Of a stretch of 64,000 nucleotides of DNA, positions 1 to 11,780 are shown in pieces (within the stretch, counting starts at the first letter, position 1; each line of letters begins with the position of its first letter). This stretch comes from Oxyruncus cristatus (Eukaryota; Chordata; Aves; Passeriformes; Cotingidae), in assembly GCA_013399855.1 (NCBI GenBank), contig VXAY01000172.1:5240637-5304636 (forward strand), given 5' to 3'. Made by a program: the position numbers and the translations under genes. A model generated the notes under the pieces. It had not been told where the DNA came from. It ran no database searches and saw nothing but the letters and a program-made list of their open reading frames with translations.

Positions 1-649
1 ACTGAGGAAAAAAAATACTGAGAAGAATTCTAAAAGCAGACCTATGGGGCACATATTCATATATAGATGTTCACACTCTGATGTGTATGGGTAAATAGAT
101 AACTGCATGTATACACAAAATAGATGGTCTAGTTTTTGTCTTTAAATTGTTTAGACAGGAGTGAAAGCTGAGAAATGGAATGATGTATATCACTTTCAAG
201 ATACCAGAGGCTTTTAACAAATACAATCTTCCTCCTGCTTTTATCAGTTCACTGTCTTCTGTAAAACATGACTTACAGTCCCAGTTTTTCCTCATTTAAA
301 TTTGGTCCTATCCCTGTATTAAAAGAAAAATACATTCCTGCCCCTCTAATTTCTTAAGCCTTTCCCCCTTTCTTTCAAAGACTTGTTTAAAACATCCTGT
401 TAAAGTCATCTAGCTCCTAGCAACATTCACCAAGCTACATCACAGCTGAGATTTATCTTTATTGACTATTTAAAACATTAATTGTGAGGGAAAAATCCAA
501 ATGGCTTGGTTTGTAGCAGCACCAGGGATATACGGTGGTATTCAGCAATAATGACCAAACAGAAGGATATTATTGAGTACCTCTGCTTCAGTTCAGACCA
601 GAAAGAACTTTGAAAGCCTACTATTTAAGTCTGGGTGGCTGTCAGGGAA
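1..649. other. non-coding unique sequence
   Basis: No gene is visible. Open frames are under 80 codons and have no recognisable protein content. The sequence is AT-rich and lacks any repeat I can name. Confidence 0.6.
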
Positions 650-694
650 ATATGTACACATGTATGTATGTATGCAGGCACATGTGTGTATACC
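650..694. repeat. imperfect TATG/TG microsatellite
   Basis: An interrupted run of TATG and TG units (three perfect tandem TATG units in the middle, then mixed CATGTGTG). It is a short, degenerate simple repeat in otherwise unique DNA. Confidence 0.7.
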
Positions 695-2244
695 ACTTTT
701 GTAGGAGAAAAGAAGCAAGACTAAATCTGCAGTTTTAAAGACCGAGGAAAAGTGAAAAACAGTGACAGTCATGCTATTATAATCTTCCCCAAGGCAATCC
801 AATCCTCCTTTCTATAAGCACAAGTTTGCAATCCTTACTTTAAATGCCCCTTGGAACACTGCAAACCAGGTAGCGGAACAGAACATCAGCTGTCCCGTAA
901 GCAACAAGTACATAGGGCTTTGTTGAACCACCAGCAGGTTTCTAAACACGGCTGGTATTCAAACACGCTGGGCAGGCTCAGGGCTATTTGCTCTCCTTTG
1001 CCCCCAAGGCCTCCACAGAACAGAAGGAACAAAGATTGTTTCAAATTGTGTTTCCTTTTTTTTTTTTTCCTATACATCAGTTAAAAACATACAGGGGAAA
1101 AGTAACTTTCCCTCTGAAAACTCATGGTGAGGGTACAAACCAGCAGAAGGCTTTGTACAGCAGCCGCTGCTCATACAACAGCTACGTTAACAAACCTTCA
1201 AACACCCACGGGACCACAGCTTTGGCTTCCCTTGCTGCACCCTGCTAATCTACTCCCTCAGGAAGAGCCAGATACAACAGGCAGCCCTTGGGGCATGCCC
1301 CCAGCATCAACTAACCCTGGCTCTGTGGGAGCAGCAGAGACAGAAGAAATTAAGAAACTGGGGGAGTCGCACTTGGGTGCCTGGAACAAAGAGAGATCCA
1401 CGGCGCAAGAAGGAAAACACTGCTTGCAGGAGAGCAATTTCTTTTTGTTATCCACAATATTTTACTTCTAGCTGCAAACCCAGAGCTTGAAAGGATCCTT
1501 GTGAGCTCTGTTTATTTACTTAAACCAATTCTTGCAGCCCTTCTTCTCTCTAAACAATACCGAGGTGAAGAGTTTACAGGAGCATGTTGTCCAGAGTTCA
1601 CCCATTCGGCAAGGGCTTTGCTCCAGCTCTAACACAAGCCAGCGCCCAGTTTGGGAGCCTTCCCCATCTTTCTCTCTTTAAGGGGACTGTTTACTGCGTG
1701 GGCACATGCACACGGCAATTCACCTTTCTCTGCAATTGTCATTGCAGTCATCCTCTGACAGATATTATTATCCCCTGAAGATGGTGCATGGACAACGCTA
1801 TCCCCTGCTAGGCTGTCCCAGTTTTATAAACTGCAAATCTGGTCAGGGTACTCTACAGGAGTAAAAAAAAAATATATAAATAAAGCTGTTTAAAAAGGAC
1901 AGCTGCTGCCACGGTGCTGCATTAATGTGGCCCCAGTGGAGGAAAGGCACCATCTCTCTTTCAGTGAAGGTCCTTCCTTCCCCCTGGAATGACATCTCCA
2001 CCACCAGTGAGCCTTGCCATGGGCTTTACTGGGCAACAAAGGGGTCCCAACAGCAAATCATCTTCAAATCCCATGGCAAACAGAATATAGGCTGGGAAAG
2101 GGGGGGTCAAGTCCCTCCACGGCTCAGCTTCCCTCCCAGCCAACACCATTGCAAGAAAGTGCTATGAATTTAAGCAACACTTGATTCAGCTTCTGTGCTG
2201 AGTAGCATTGCAGATGAGTACAGCCTTGTGCATCCACCTGACCC
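695..2244. other. non-coding unique sequence with short T and A runs
   Basis: Contains a 13-T run at 1056-1068 and an A-rich run near 1864-1880. The longest open frame (1124-1471, +, 115 codons) overlaps frames on the other strand and resembles no protein I know. A fragment near 1745-1785 faintly resembles the reversed tail of a MIR or L2 element, but is too short to call. Confidence 0.55.
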
Positions 2245-2290
2245 AAGCTCAGGTTAAGCACATGCCTAAGGACTGCCTCAGACTGAAAGT
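2245..2290. repeat. possible ancient amniote repeat relic (TTAAGCACATGC core)
   Basis: The string GGTTAAGCACATGCCTAAG at about 2252-2270 is the phrasing seen repeatedly in old sauropsid interspersed repeats with 'TTAAGCACATGCTTAAG' cores. Related relics occur at 13288 and 54165 in this window. The fragment is short and diverged, so chance resemblance is possible. Family assignment is from memory of repeat consensus style, not a search. Confidence 0.35.
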
Positions 2291-2812
2291 CAAAACAGAA
2301 GAGATTCAAATGCCAAGCAAAATTGCAATTAAAGTACATTTTTTTTCTCCAGAACTATGTCATCCAACATAGGTTGGCAGGAAACTTAAAAAAAAAAAAA
2401 AAGGAGCCGCTTACAACACATTTTTCAAAGGAGAGCATTTGCAACAGGGTCTCTGATCAAGTGGCCACTGTACGAACATGAGTCTTGCATACAAAAGTGT
2501 GCATGTGTGTTTTCCAAAGAATTTTAAAAAAACCCAAACCAACACAACTTGCTTATTAATTCATTTTGAGGCCAAATATTCCCTCGATCCATGAGCAACA
2601 GAGGACTTGTGAATTGGGGAACTATGAAGGTTTTCCATCCTGGTGTCATATAAACACATTTCCCTTAGAAAGGCAAAACTAAAATGAGAGGCAGGTAAGG
2701 AGAAAAGTATTAAAAATGGTCTGACACATAGGTAGAAGGTTTGCCAGCCAGCTTCTAAACAACTAGTTCTTATAATCCCTTAACACACACCCGCCTGAAG
2801 TAATATGTCCCC

Positions 2813-2843
2813 TTTTTTTGGTTTTTGTTTTGTTGGGTTTTTT
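2813..2843. repeat. T/G-rich low-complexity tract
   Basis: Runs of T broken by G and GG. It is the complement-strand form of the A/C-rich tracts found at 25.1, 49.9 and 62.6 kb. Confidence 0.7.
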
Positions 2844-2927
2844 TACTACATTAGTTTTAGATGTGTTTATTTTTAAAGTAAAATAAATTTTATTGACCCT
2901 GCAACAAATCTATTCCAGCTTTTGTTG

Positions 2928-2950
2928 GTTAATTGCCATTAGCAATTAAC
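2928..2950. other. short perfect hairpin (9-bp arms, 5-nt loop)
   Basis: GTTAATTGC (2928-2936) and GCAATTAAC (2942-2950) are exact reverse complements around the loop CATTA. About two such structures are expected by chance in 64 kb, so no function is claimed. The arms contain homeodomain-like TTAATT cores. Confidence 0.5.
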
Positions 2951-4604
2951 AAAACACACTGAAGGGTTTTTCTTCTTTGGCCAAATGAGCAAAACTCTGC
3001 AGACAGGTCAAGAGCATTCAAAAGGCAGAGAAAACTGAAATCTTTAAAGAAGAAACAACAGAGCAGCAAACTATAGGAATTTCAGAAAGCCCACTTTTAA
3101 AAATAAGTCTTGGCTAAGTCACTATTTGGTAGAAACTGTCATTTTGATACATACCTGCTTTTTGCTTAGAACAAAGGAACAGAAGCCTCTAGTTACTACC
3201 ACACTGCATACAGTAACACTTCAATACCCTTTAAAAAAAGTTTAAAAAACAAAACCAAAACCAAACTAACCAACTCAGCCTGCTGTAAGATGACCAGCTC
3301 AACAGACATTTAAGTTCTTTCAGTTAAAATTTACCATCACACAAATAAATGTTTGTATCTTTTGTTCATAGTTAGATCCCACATCATCCTCCTTGATTTG
3401 CTTCTTTTCTGATAATTTTGTTCTGGTTTTCCAAATCAGCATCCCACCACATAAGTCATACACCAACACCAGTGTATGGTCAGCATGAGACTTGGGCATT
3501 CTCTGTACTGCAGGCACTCATCAAGTAAAATTCAGATTCATATCTACAGCTTAAATGATTACGAGACAGATGAGCAATATGAGTTTCTTTCTTAAATCTC
3601 TGGTTGTGGTTTATGCTACACCAGAAAACTGTGAATTTTCAGTGTATAAATTTCTCTCTCATTATCATCTGAAGAAAGCAGGCCACAGCCCCATCTACAA
3701 CCTGCTGCTGACTTGGAATTTAAATGTCAAAACCAGAAACTGGTACCAAGTAATCTTCTTACATGAAGTTAAATATTGTTTCAAAAAAAAATATTATTCA
3801 AGGCCAATTTCAGTATATGAGGTAAATCAAAAGGTTTAGAATTTTGGTCAAATTCACATCATCACCAGCTGCTCCTCTAAGACAGTCTCTGATCCAACTG
3901 GGATTGCTAATGTGAATGCAAATCTTACTTGCCTAGTCTAGGCTTTAGGCTCTTCTGCTTTCAGTCACAGCTACAAAACCTATGAGAAGTCCCTTTCCCA
4001 CTATGTCGATGGTAAGATGCTGGCAAGTGAAGAGATATGCAAGAATGCTACAGAGTGTTAAAAAACAGAAAAGACTGATTTTATTTCTATCTACAAAAGT
4101 AGATGACCATCAGTGAGTGGTAGATTGCTTAATTTCATGACACAGACACTTTTCATGTTTTGTTTGTGATTATTTAAAATGGATTATTGAAACTCTGTTA
4201 CCACACTCTTACTATAAACAAAACGAGGAAAAAAAGCCTATAATAGTAATTTGTGTCCTTAGGGGTGCCCAGGTGCAGAAAAGACTTTAAGTCTTTTCAA
4301 GGGAATGCATCTGTGCTGCATCAGATGCAGAAATCAGACTATGAATCATCAGGTAACAGTGAGCAACACAAATATTCACGACCATCTACTGCCATTCTTC
4401 AGTGGACTGCAAACTCCAGAATGCTAATTTCAGTTGATGTGTGGATGTATAACTTATCTTTTAGTATTTATATACAACTATCACATTTTGTAAATGATTA
4501 ACAATGCAAATATTCAGCATCTGCCGTTTCAAGTGTTCTCTGTCAGTAAAAGGTTTTAAAGGTTTTGATCTCAACATGCTGAACTGCTGAGCCCAGTAGT
4601 CTTG

Positions 4605-4690
4605 CATTTATGCCAGTGTAAATTAGCAACAAATCAGTGGAGTTAAACTGGAGCACAGAAAAATGGTGCAAAAGCAGAATTAGATTCTGA
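4605..4690. repeat. ancient sauropsid-type interspersed repeat relic
   Basis: The phrases TATGCCAGTGTAAATTAG and CAGTGGAGTTAAACTGG, followed by TGGTGCAAAAGCAGAATTAGATTCTGA, follow in order the layout of an old amniote repeat: 'CCAGTGTAAAT...', a 'CAGTGGAGTTACACTGG' centre and an 'AGAATCAGG' end. A similar relic in inverted order lies at 58209-58272. The copy is heavily diverged. Calling it a repeat is inference from the shared phrasing; the family name is not certain. Confidence 0.5.
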
Positions 4691-6019
4691 TATTCACATT
4701 TTAATTATCACAGAAATTAGACTTGAAATGCACTGCAGTGAAGTCACAAAAAAAGCTGTCAGTTGGCAAAATTAATATTTATAAAATAAACTGAATATAG
4801 TTAAGATTAATACTGCTGACTTTGTTTCTTTAAACTGTAACACAAGTTGCTTGACTATTTGTAGCAGCTTTTTGTTTTACGCTTTACATATTGGCAATAT
4901 AGTGTAGCACTGAACTAAGCAGAACTACGTTGATGTTTTCAAATGGAGTTCCAAAATTAGGAAAAGTAACTAAATAACTGTATGCAATGGTGAATTTTGG
5001 CTATTCAGTTTAGCAGAGGCTCTGGAAGGTATTGCACTGAGAACAATTTATCCTCAGAGGACGTCACACAGCTTGGTTAACCCCAACCACATGCTTCGAT
5101 TTGCCAAGTTCAAATATGAAGTACCCATTGCTGAGTAAGAGGTGAGGTCCTCTCTCTGGGACAGATAAATAGCCCCCAAAGTGAACCTTTAGTGAAGCGA
5201 TGGACCAACTGGAGGAAGTTCACGTCTGCTGGATCCGGGTTACCATTCATTAGACATGTCTTGCTGCTTATCCGCGAACTTTCTGCAAGACAAGACTTAT
5301 TTAACGTGTAGGCCGAACAACTAATTAGCACCTTTTTTTCCACCGACTAATACAATTCCCTTCTAGCTGCTCCATAAAGAAGATTCAGTGGAATACCTCT
5401 GTGAAAGCAGTGGAATTCCAGGTAGTTATGGTGACGAATTTCATTGTGAATGAGGATCAATGTCCCATACTACTTTGAATAGTAATTTCTTAATTCTTAT
5501 TCAAATCTGGCCAGCAAGATAATATAACTTGAACTGAATTGGCCATGTGATCCTGATGGCATCCCATTAATGGGCTGTTCACTTAATTTATGTAATTTTA
5601 AAAAATTAAATAGTCATATTTTAAATCCCTGCTGCAGTCATTCAGATTGAAAGTACATGTTTAAAAGTTACAGTCTCTTTATAAATCAGTATGTCTGCAC
5701 TTCTTATTTTGTTGACTGAACTTTCCCAAAGTTTTAATTCATCTTTCCTCATCTTTCTCTCTCCTGCCTGTGGGGACATTAAAAAATCCCAGTATTGAGC
5801 CATTTCATACCCAGTTACTAGCCATGTTATGTGACACAGAAAAACCCCCCGCATTTGTAAATTCTCATTTGGGTTGGCAAACAAACCATGATTTTCTATT
5901 TGTACAGAGAGAGCATAAAAATCCAGTTATAGGGACACTTTCACTGATAGTCAAACGCCAAATAAATCCTGTCTGTAAGCAAAATGTCCATGAAGGCAGT
6001 TATTAATAACAAAAGCTTA
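4691..6019. other. non-coding unique sequence
   Basis: AT-rich, with no supported gene, tRNA or recognisable repeat. Short open frames (up to 80 codons) occur on both strands and look random. Confidence 0.55.
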
Positions 6020-6103
6020 CGGACCTAATTCTACAAGATGCTGAGTCTCCTCCTCCAAGCCAACAGGGACCCAAGGTGATAGGCACCTCCCGCAAAGTAT
6101 TTG
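6020..6103. repeat. ancient sauropsid-type repeat relic
   Basis: GGACCTAATTCTACAAGATGCTGAG, then a C-rich stretch, a centre related to 'CCAACAGGGAC' and a 'AGGCACCTCCCGCAAAGTATTTGG'-like end, parallel an old repeat layout: 'GGGCCTGATTCTGCAAGGTGCTGAGCACC', then a 'TTCAATGGGA' centre, then an inverted copy. The copy is degraded, and the assignment is by phrase similarity only. Confidence 0.4.
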
Positions 6104-9100
6104 GCAACTGTGGCCTAAAAGGCTCATTGCAATACTCCATCACGCCCTGAGAGCACAGCTGCTCCCAAGCAGCTCCGGGAAGGGCCAGCCCTGAGAGGGC
6201 GCACGCCACTGGGAAAAGAAATGCCCCATCTATCCAGGGCTATTTATAAAGCTTGCACGAAACATTTAGAGCCAAGCCCTAACTTGGCTAGGTGTCAAGG
6301 ACCACACTGAAAAAAACCCCTATACCCTCATTAAGAAAATGCATGAAGCACTGATTTCTATTTTTGGCCATAGTTGTAAGCATCGCCAGGGTTACAGCTG
6401 CTTTATTGTGGTTTCTCAAGAATTTCCTTGATAAAAAAGGACAACAGAATTAGCTGAGCCTTTTGGAAATAGCTGCACAGTCCAGCTGTAAAACAATGTC
6501 AAGTAGCTGGCAAAAAACCAAACCGAAATCCCATAATACAACAGTAGCTACATGTCTACCAGCAGCGGCACGTTTGCCCTCTGAAGTTCTTTATTTGGAA
6601 CTGGGAGAGGGTGGGAAGAAGGAGAGCTAAAATCTTATGAAGCTGCTGCCCAATCCAGTACAGAAACCTTTTTGGTGGTGAGCACATCATGATAACCTGC
6701 TAGAGAAGACATTCTCTTCCAGCCAGACCTACAGGTTGCCACAGGCACATACGTGCACATGCAGATAAGGGAGGTAGATGGAAACGAGCGCAACATTCTT
6801 TTCTTTCAGAGAGAAAAGCATTAGAAAACAGTGTACTAAGAGCAAGGACTGAAAAACAAAGTAATAAAATGTTCAAAGCAATTAGTCTGTCTTATTTCAC
6901 GCCAAGGAATTACAATCTGTATCATTTGCTGGGAGAAGGCAGCTAAGGTACGAGACTCAGAGTCATGAGGACCAGATTTATCAAAGCCTTGGGCAAGCAG
7001 CTCTAGGCCTTTCCTAAGAGATGCCCGCCTACTCTGCCAGTTTCTGCCAGAATCAAAGATGATCAATGGTTTGTACCTGCTGGAAAGATGAAGAGAGGGG
7101 AAGCTTTCACTTTTATGTACATATGCATACAAGTCTTTCATGTCTGTAAGCAGGGACAGATCATCCATGCACTATCATATCCCTGTAGTTTTAGAACATT
7201 AAATTAAATTATTATTGTAAAGGCAACGAAATGTCCAGACAAGGACATTATATCACATTACCTATTAATTTCAGTGTTAATATTTTTATACTATTCTTCC
7301 TTTCTTGAATATGAAAAAGAAATTTTCTGTCCCTCCCTCAGATTAAATTTGGAAATGCCAAATTTAAATATGCCAAACAGCGAGAGGAGATGGCTACACA
7401 GAAAAGCTATGAAGAAGTACACTAGTTATTACCCAACTTTGTAGGCAAAGCTCACAAGAGAGAAGGAGAAAACTCCTGTGGATAAAGGAGAAAGTTTACC
7501 ACAGACTGCATACTAATCTTACAACAGATACTGGTTCCTGATGTGCAAGTTCAGAGTAAGTTTCCATGTAAAAATTTAATACTTCTTCACAAGTCAAATT
7601 CTCTCATACCTCAGTACTCTTCATGATATACTAAGAAAGATTATAATTGTACATAATCACAGTAATGAACCCCATAATTATTTCACCTGGGACCCTTTCC
7701 ATTCCTGCCTGTTCGACTTACCTATACAGCGTCAGTTGTTAGACTGAGCACCATGAGTTGTGAGAAACAACTTTAGCTGTAGAGTGATACAGTCAAGACC
7801 AAACCAGGTTAGCTACTGTGCCCCCGGCAGTCTAAGTGTTGAATAATAAAAGTCTTCTCTTAGACCAAGCAGTAACCTAATATCTGTATTTAAAAAAAAA
7901 AACCCACACAGAAACAGGGGATTCATTTGTCATGTACAAGTAGAGAAAACAGGGCACTCAGCTGGAACCCAGAAGACATGAATTACTGGTATTATTTTCA
8001 AAATTGTCTAAGGCCCAGATAATTAAATTAACTCAGGCATAGCTCACTCAACATCATGGTGCCTGGATTTCTTTTAAATATGAGTTCAAGGTCAATGGTG
8101 AGCAATACCTGAAAATCCTTTAAAATCCCATCTTTTAAGAACCAAAATCCTATTTGGGGGTGATGGTGAACATCTGAACACTGAAATGACCAAAGTCAGG
8201 CATGTAGGTATATTTGTTCTATAGACTGCACTATCAGTGATAGAAGAAGATGACTTTCCGAGGACCATCTGAAGCACACATTTGGCTTACCTACTGGAGA
8301 GGCCTATTTCAATAGAAATCACCTTGCAAGGGGATGCTGAAATACTCACCCCACAAATTCCCACTTTTCTTTATAACTATACTTATGAGAGAGCTCAGAG
8401 TCAAGACTCTAGAAGCCAAGTTCCCTGGCAACCATGGTCTTCAGAAAAATGTCTTGTTTTTCCCTAAAGTGCTTTCACTCATTTTGTTTGTTTGTCAAAC
8501 TACATCATTCTTCATATCCAATGCCCTTGCCTGTTGGTCTCATCTTTTCCTTTTAGATTTTATATCTCCCCTTGCCTGAAGACACTATGTAAATTGTTTA
8601 CCTCTTCTCTTGCAGAAGTCAGCATGTGCTTGCCCATCTCAACTCAATATTAGCATGTTCAGCGAGTCAGCTTGGGATAAGAATGTGATGGCACACTCAG
8701 GTCTATCATTGTCGCAGTGCTGCCTGGGAGGTTTCCATTTTGCTCAATTAAGAAGTGCAGTATTTGTACAGACATAAGAATATATAAGAGATCATGTCTA
8801 TCTTTGGATTCTGCACAAGTGTTCCTCACTGAGTTCCTAGTAGCGAAGTTAACTCTTTGCCCAGAATGAATATCCCAAACATCGGAGTGAGTGAATGGAA
8901 AGCCAGAAATAGAGCCCTGAAGATCAATAGATTTGACTGAGAAAGCGTTTGCATTCTCAGGGGTAGAGATCATTGTGTTTCTAAGTGGATCAGAGATATG
9001 ATCCTTGGCTGCTGTGAATGGAATGGAAACTGGATGCCATCAGCGGGAGATACGAGTGCTGATGCAGTGAGGTAATGTGGTAAGGAATAGCAGAGTGGAA

Positions 9101-9299
9101 GGAATGCAGTGCCACTGCCCTGAGGAATCTTAAAATTAGCTCAATCTGGTATTCAAATGCTGGGTGATGGGTTGGGGAAAAGCACAGCATTTTCACAAGA
9201 AAATCATTTCTGAAAGGAGGAAAGGTGTCACTTGATTTCTGCGGACAAATGAGTTGACTTGCATTTAGTATTAAAGTCAATCCTCCCCATCTGAATATA
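6104..9299. other. non-coding unique sequence
   Basis: No exon is supported. Two consecutive minus-strand open frames of 96 and 104 codons (8990-9280 and 8659-8973) are in different frames and have no recognisable content. A string near 6988-7005 (CCTTGGGCAAGC) echoes part of the MIR consensus, but the flanks do not follow it. Confidence 0.5.
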
Positions 9300-9645
9300 A
9301 AAAGTAGGTGACTGTTAACCTCTCCTCAGCTTGGCGGTCAAAGCACCAGCTCCTCACTCCAAGTCATCTCCAGTGAGGATAGCATGTATGAGCCAGGCAG
9401 CCAGGGAGATCGAACTGGGATGTCGGACCACCATGCCCAGGAACTGCCACACAGAAGGCCATCATGCATGGGGCACACCACCACATGTGGGGCATGCCTT
9501 GTGAGCCATCTCCTTAGAACAGTGGCTCACTGTCTCGAGTTAAGGCCCATGAGGTAACTCACAACCAGCAACTCACCACAAACCTGCCACCGATCTCACC
9601 AGAGCCACCACAACCCCAGGAAGATAAGGTAGCGCTGAAAAATGA
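9300..9645. other. GC-richer patch of unknown origin
   Basis: This stretch is visibly richer in C, G and CA/CC words than the AT-rich DNA on both sides, with abrupt-looking edges. It contains an imperfect inverted match GCATGGGGCAC...GTGGGGCATGC around 9467-9498. It has no open frame of note and no terminal repeats I can define. It might be a very old mobile-element fragment; I do not recognise one. Confidence 0.35.
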
Positions 9646-11166
9646 TGGATTAGTTTCTACTGAAATGCAAACTAAACTCAACCTCAAATGGATGATACTT
9701 TTACAAGAAAATATCAGAAGAAAGGTTAAGTTTTTCTATAGATTTTGTAAAGATCATATCAGGAGTCGTGTCTGCTCTGAATCATATCAGCAGTTAGTTT
9801 CACTTTTTACTCTGATGAGAATGAGGTTAGCCTGAAAATTAATATAATGACTCCATATAAAATGTAGCTGCTTTAGAAGGGTTCTTAGGCCATTGATTGT
9901 CTCCTCTCTAAAGTCAAGATGCTACTGCTTGGTTTATTCAGAGAAGGTAGTCACCTTTTCTTTCTTCCATGCGAAAGATAATACAGCTCCAATGCACAAT
10001 GGTTATTAACCTTTCACAATAATTTCTATTATTGTTAGGAATGCAGAGGATAAAGTATAACTCCAAGCCTACCTCAGGGTTATATTTCAGAGGCTAGAGG
10101 CAGGAACTGTGAATAAAATATTCACATTGATGGCTTTATTTTGAAACTGTGTACTGTAATGCTTGTAATTATGACTACCCTAATTTTCTCCTATTCAAAA
10201 TTACAGGGTATTCCTTACCCCTTCTGCATGTTAAAAATGCCATAGCCACAGGACAGTCAGAACCTGCTGGCAGGCAATCAGACTCCCAAGAGAAGTAAAT
10301 GCACACACCACAGCTGCTTTTCTGCCCCATGCTGTCCCAGCAAAGAAGGACTGGAAGTCCAAGTGAAGATGGGATCCGACTGCAAAGTCCACATGCACGT
10401 TTTACCATTAAAGGTTACTTGGTACCTATTACACAGTCCAGCTGTGGACACTGAATTGTGTTTTACATATTTAAAAGCATTATATTAACATTTCCATCAA
10501 AAGAGAGAAAAAAAAAAAGGAAAGGAAAAATAAAACCTTATTAGGCACAAGTCTCAGTGAGTGATATCTGCTTGGCACAGAGCAGACTGGGTCATGTCAA
10601 GGAGATGGTGAAACACACCATCCTTACGCCAACCCCAAATTCTCTTTATCAGCACTTCTAAATTCTGCTGCTATTCTACCAACTGCAGGCCTTGGGCAAG
10701 CAGAAAAGGCAGAAGTGAAATAAAGCTCTGTCATGTCATCTCCCTGCATCACACAGCCCTCAGCAGAAGAACAGAGGCAGAGGTGCAGATCGAGAATTAA
10801 ATAAAATAAAAAGGAGGAAAATTCTCATTGCTGGTCCCAAAGGAGCTTCTCTTTTATAGGGGAAAAGCCTTGCCAGGACTTTGCAATCAGATGATAGCAC
10901 CCCCTGCATTGTTCAAGCACTGTCAAGGGGCATTACACTCAGAAGATAATCCAGCCCTTGAACTCCCTAGGTACTGGTTTTAAATACCTCTGATGAAACC
11001 CAACCGCAGCCTATCTGGGTATGCCTCAAACATCTAGCATCACATTTGGTTATGTCTACAAAAACACCAGCTAGGAAGAAAGAGATAATGAAGAATGATT
11101 TTATAGTCTTTTATTTGAGCAAAATCTCAACATATGGATCCTGGCACCGAAAGTATGGAATTTGTG
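9646..11166. other. non-coding unique sequence
   Basis: AT-rich with a purine-rich A/G run near 10504-10531. No gene or recognisable repeat. Confidence 0.55.
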
Positions 11167-11304
11167 ATAAAAACATATGGATATCCATATGGGGGGAGGG
11201 GGGGGGGAAGAAGAAAAAAGAAAAAAAAAAGCGCNATAAAAGCCAGAGGATATCCATGTGGGGGGAGGGGGGGGGGAAGAAGAAAAAAGAAAAAAAAAAA
11301 GCGT
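11167..11304. repeat. duplicated G/A-rich tract flanking a single N (likely assembly artefact)
   Basis: A block starting ATAAAA, then GGATATCCAT, a G-rich run and an A-rich run ending GCG occurs twice: 11167-11234, and again from 11236 at an offset of 69 bases. The first copy ends directly before the N at 11235 and the second begins directly after it. The copies differ at several bases before GGATATCC, at one A/G in CCATATGG versus CCATGTGG, and by one A in the homopolymer. The layout matches two overlapping contig ends that were not merged. A real tandem repeat is the alternative. Confidence 0.75.
11235..11235. other. ambiguous base / assembly junction
   Basis: A single N lying exactly between the two copies of a 69-base duplicated block. 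Confidence 0.95.
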
Positions 11305-11439
11305 GCTTCTTGGCCAGAAATTCTGCTCCTGCATTTTTATCCTGTATGCACAGTGCACCCCCTTCCCTCTGCTGCACAGCGCTGCTGCCAATGGATTAGG
11401 ATGTTATAAATTCACATGCAAATTTCACAAAATGCTCTA

Positions 11440-11780
11440 CTGTTATCAACTTTATTAGATTTACGAATACAGTCCTGCTTATACTTTTTTTTTATTCTCT
11501 TAATCCCTTTCATCACTTAATAGCTCAGAAAGTAATGGATTTCGGTAAAAAGGAGAGGCTTATTACAATCAATCCTGTTGCTCTATCTCTGCTCGATGCT
11601 CGACTAATGAAACTTATTTTTCTTCTGGACCTCTGCAGGAAATCCTTTCCTAAGGAAAAAAAAGTGTTTAATACGTTGCTGACTTGTAATACTGCAACTG
11701 TATTATTCCTCTCCTTTGGGTGTCCATCCAGAGGTTTGTAAGAGCTATTAATCGTACTTTATTTGCCAAATTCTAGCCTG
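11440..11780. promoter_or_regulatory. candidate conserved non-coding element
   Basis: A clean, low-repeat AT-rich stretch with TAAT-type homeodomain cores (ACTAATGAAAC, CTATTAATCG), retained CpGs (TCGATGCTCGAC, TACGTTGC) and no microsatellite decay. This texture is typical of deeply conserved enhancers. No conservation data are available here, and the open frame at 11535-11741 (68 codons) is not a convincing exon. The call is intuition-level. Confidence 0.25.

Larger units (their letters stand above)
2291..4604. other. non-coding unique sequence
   Basis: No coding signal. Contains a 14-15 A run near 2388-2402, a T/G-rich low-complexity tract at 2813-2843, a small perfect hairpin at 2928-2950, and otherwise AT-rich unique DNA. 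Open frames do not exceed 94 codons. Confidence 0.55.

Noticed and set aside
8659..9280. Two consecutive minus-strand frames of 96 and 104 codons that could be one broken gene
   Set aside because: They are in different frames, lack recognisable protein features, and no joining frameshift or splice pair is evident.
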